Source: Bradyrhizobium oligotrophicum S58 (GTDB lineage Bacteria; Pseudomonadota; Alphaproteobacteria; Rhizobiales; Xanthobacteraceae). From it: DNA of 64,000 bases. Shown one piece after another: positions 62,577 through 64,000 of the stretch. Under the pieces are notes generated by a model that saw only the letters and a list, made by a program, of their open reading frames with translations, was not told the origin of the DNA and did no database searches. Each line of letters opens with the position of its first letter. The first letter of the stretch is position 1. Location: NCBI RefSeq assembly GCF_000344805.1, contig NC_020453.1, positions 1,240,001-1,304,000 on the forward strand. The letters are read 5' to 3'. A program made the translations under genes and the position numbers.

Positions 62577-62990
62577 CTATTCCCCGCATCCCGTCCCGCT
62601 GAGGGGGCGCTTCGCGGTCGTCACGGACGTCGGGTGCGGGATGCGGTGGGCGCATTGGGGCGCAGCGTGGGCTTGCTCGCGCGGACGAACGATCCCGATG
62701 CGACGATGAAGTCGCGTGGTTCTGGCATCGCGGTGCTGATGCCAAGTTGGCGGTGACGAATCGCCGGCGACGGGGGCAAGACAGCCGTTCCCCGGGAAGA
62801 GCGCGTATAAATCGTAACACCATCGCGCAGGGAAGGCCGGGTGATCTCGGCTGAGCCTGTGGTTCTGCCGCGTGCTTTTTGTTGCACGCGGACCATGGGC
62901 GCCGGCCGGCGCCCGGTCTTCCCTGCGCCCTCTGTTTTCGAGGGTGAGATGTTGGGCATCACTCGGGCGCTGATGGCGTCGCGGGAGCGA
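62577..62990. repeat. Bradyrhizobial interspersed repeat (source of spurious ORFs)
   Basis: This stretch translates antisense into pieces I recognise from many bradyrhizobial false ORFs (for example ENRGRREDRAPAG, RDHPAFPARW, PHPTSVTTAKRPLSG). It is a widespread non-coding repeat rather than a gene. It probably marks the right-hand edge of the accessory insert. An internal hairpin CCGCGTGC-TTTTTGTT-GCACGCGG lies near 62868-62891. Confidence 0.75.
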
Positions 62991-63058
62991 TGGGGCTCGT
63001 CTTGCGCATGATGTCTCCGCGGAGTGTCTGATAATGTGCATCGTGATGTTCGCCACGG

Positions 63059-63134
63059 CGTCATTGCGAGCGGAGCGAAGCAATCCAGAGTCCCGCCCGC
63101 AGCCCTGGATTGCTTCGCTGCGCTCGCAATGACG
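63059..63134. repeat. Inverted repeat GTCATTGCGAGC...GCTCGCAATGAC
   Basis: Two arms of about 30 bp, CGTCATTGCGAGCGGAGCGA and its inverse, are separated by a short spacer with CCAG ends. This is a well-known class of short interspersed repeat in bradyrhizobia and relatives. It would make a strong hairpin in RNA. Confidence 0.85.
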
Positions 63135-63340
63135 GAGTTTGGGGCGGGCGGCGTGCGTCAGGCACCGCTGTCGTTGGGAAGACCCGCAGCTATTGTCATC
63201 CGGCTCCCCGTAGCTTTTCGGGAACCGGGCGGTCACACTCCCGTGTGAACCAGCCCGGACGGCGGGAAAGAACCTTGGGAACGGGTGCCTCACTGCAGCC
63301 TTTGTGCTAGGGTGAACATCCGGGCAACCTGGAGGGATTG

Positions 63341-64000
63341 TTGAGCGGTGTCACCCCCGAGCCGGCCGGGCCGGCAAGCACTCCCGATGGCGTTGCGCGG
63401 CTGAAGCTGGCGCAGGCGCTGAAGCGGGCGCGTTTCGCCATTGCCTGGGAGCGCGGCTGGCCGCATCTCGCGCGGCTGCTCACGGTCATCGGTCTGTTCC
63501 TGATTGTGTCCTGGGCCGGGCTCTGGTTGGGCCTGCCGTTCGCCGCGCGCATGATCGGGGTCGGGCTGTTTCTGCTGCTTCTGCTCGGCGCCGCCGTGCC
63601 GATGCTTCGATATCGCTGGCCGAGCCGCGAGGAAGGCCTGGCGCGGCTCGATCGGGGGTCGGGCATCGCCCATCGCCCCGCCACTGCGCTCACCGATACA
63701 CTCTCCACCCAGGATCCGCTGGCGCGCGCGCTGTGGCAGGCGCAGCGCGAGCGCACTTTGGCCTCGATCAAGCGCATCCGCGCCGGCACGCCGCGACCGC
63801 GGCTGTCGCTGCATGACCCCTGGGCGGTGCGCGCGCTGGTCGTCGTGCTGCTGGTTGCGACCTACGTCGCAGCCGGTGACGAGCGGCCGATGCGGGTGGC
63901 CTCGGCGTTCGACTGGAACGGCGTGCTGACGCCGGTCACGGTCCGGGTCGACGCCTGGGTCAAGCCGCCGCTCTACACCGCGAAGCCGCCGATCATCCTC
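63341..64000 (+). CDS. DUF4175 / TIGR02302-type membrane protein (partial, runs off right edge)
   Basis: Open from a TTG at 63341, preceded by GGAGGG, to the end of the window (220 codons so far). The protein has LKLAQALKRARFAIAWERGW, two membrane segments (LLTVIGLFLIVSWAGLWLGL and MIGVGLFLLLLLGAAVPM), RPATALTDTLSTQDPLARAL and a third helix before WNGVLTPVTVRVDAWVKPP. This matches the long alphaproteobacterial TIGR02302 family of unknown function, which I recall often following lysA. Confidence 0.82.
   Translation, partial: MSGVTPEPAGPASTPDGVARLKLAQALKRARFAIAWERGWPHLARLLTVIGLFLIVSWAGLWLGLPFAARMIGVGLFLLLLLGAAVPMLRYRWPSREEGLARLDRGSGIAHRPATALTDTLSTQDPLARALWQAQRERTLASIKRIRAGTPRPRLSLHDPWAVRALVVVLLVATYVAAGDERPMRVASAFDWNGVLTPVTVRVDAWVKPPLYTAKPPIIL

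Noticed and set aside
62577..63293. 238-codon minus-strand frame after the RT gene
   Set aside because: Its sequence is a familiar bradyrhizobial repeat translated by mistake; no real domain.

Overview
The window is GC-rich alphaproteobacterial chromosome, most likely Bradyrhizobium or a close relative in the Nitrobacteraceae. The best evidence is the run tlpA (minus strand), argH, an LptM-type lipoprotein gene and lysA at 53.4-57.5 kb, an arrangement I recall from Bradyrhizobium japonicum. Supporting evidence comes from etfB-etfA-hbdA, several Bradyrhizobium-type intergenic repeats, and many small secreted or membrane proteins typical of the group.

Left part (0-20 kb). A minus-strand cluster holds a MEDS-BTAD (SARP-type) regulator, a cytochrome P450 and a split PEP-synthase-like enzyme whose two genes match the layout of phenylphosphate synthase subunits; the second subunit runs off the window. 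Next come an AraC regulator, a small beta-rich protein, the RNA repair pair rtcB-prfH, a WG-repeat protein, a YegD-like Hsp70, two paralogous polytopic membrane proteins, a GNAT acetyltransferase, and a Tat-exported alpha/beta hydrolase divergent from a winged-helix/TPR regulator.

Middle (20-50 kb). There is a lone Flp pilin, an acyl-CoA ligase, a tightly overlapping operon (Tat-exported FAD oxidase plus three membrane-associated proteins), an HtrA-like protein that has lost its catalytic triad, an RTX-repeat lipase, an esterase, a membrane/ClpP-like gene pair, DsbA and DsbB, TauE and AbrB membrane proteins, tRNA-Leu(CAA) followed by an integrase remnant, a GGDEF-EAL protein, an HNH nuclease, an NHL protein, a DUF2855 protein, an AlkA-like glycosylase, an RlaP-type nucleotidyltransferase overlapping gluQ, a hybrid histidine kinase with a 15-bp in-frame repeat, and a YihY protein.

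Right part (50-64 kb). Core metabolism (cobalamin adenosyltransferase, electron-transfer flavoprotein, hydroxyacyl-CoA dehydrogenase, tlpA, argH, lysA) is followed by about 5.8 kb of accessory DNA before a DUF4175-type gene (TIGR02302) begins at the right edge. This insert holds a headless argC fragment fused to a palindromic repeat, a possible lysA scrap, a tRNA-like sequence, a winged-helix-like gene behind a dyad, and a retron-type reverse transcriptase fused to a trypsin-like protease with a candidate msr-msd RNA upstream. It ends in typical bradyrhizobial interspersed repeats. The base composition around the reverse transcriptase is visibly more AT-rich than the flanks, consistent with horizontal transfer. 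The retron-like unit is the strongest candidate for an unusual system here.
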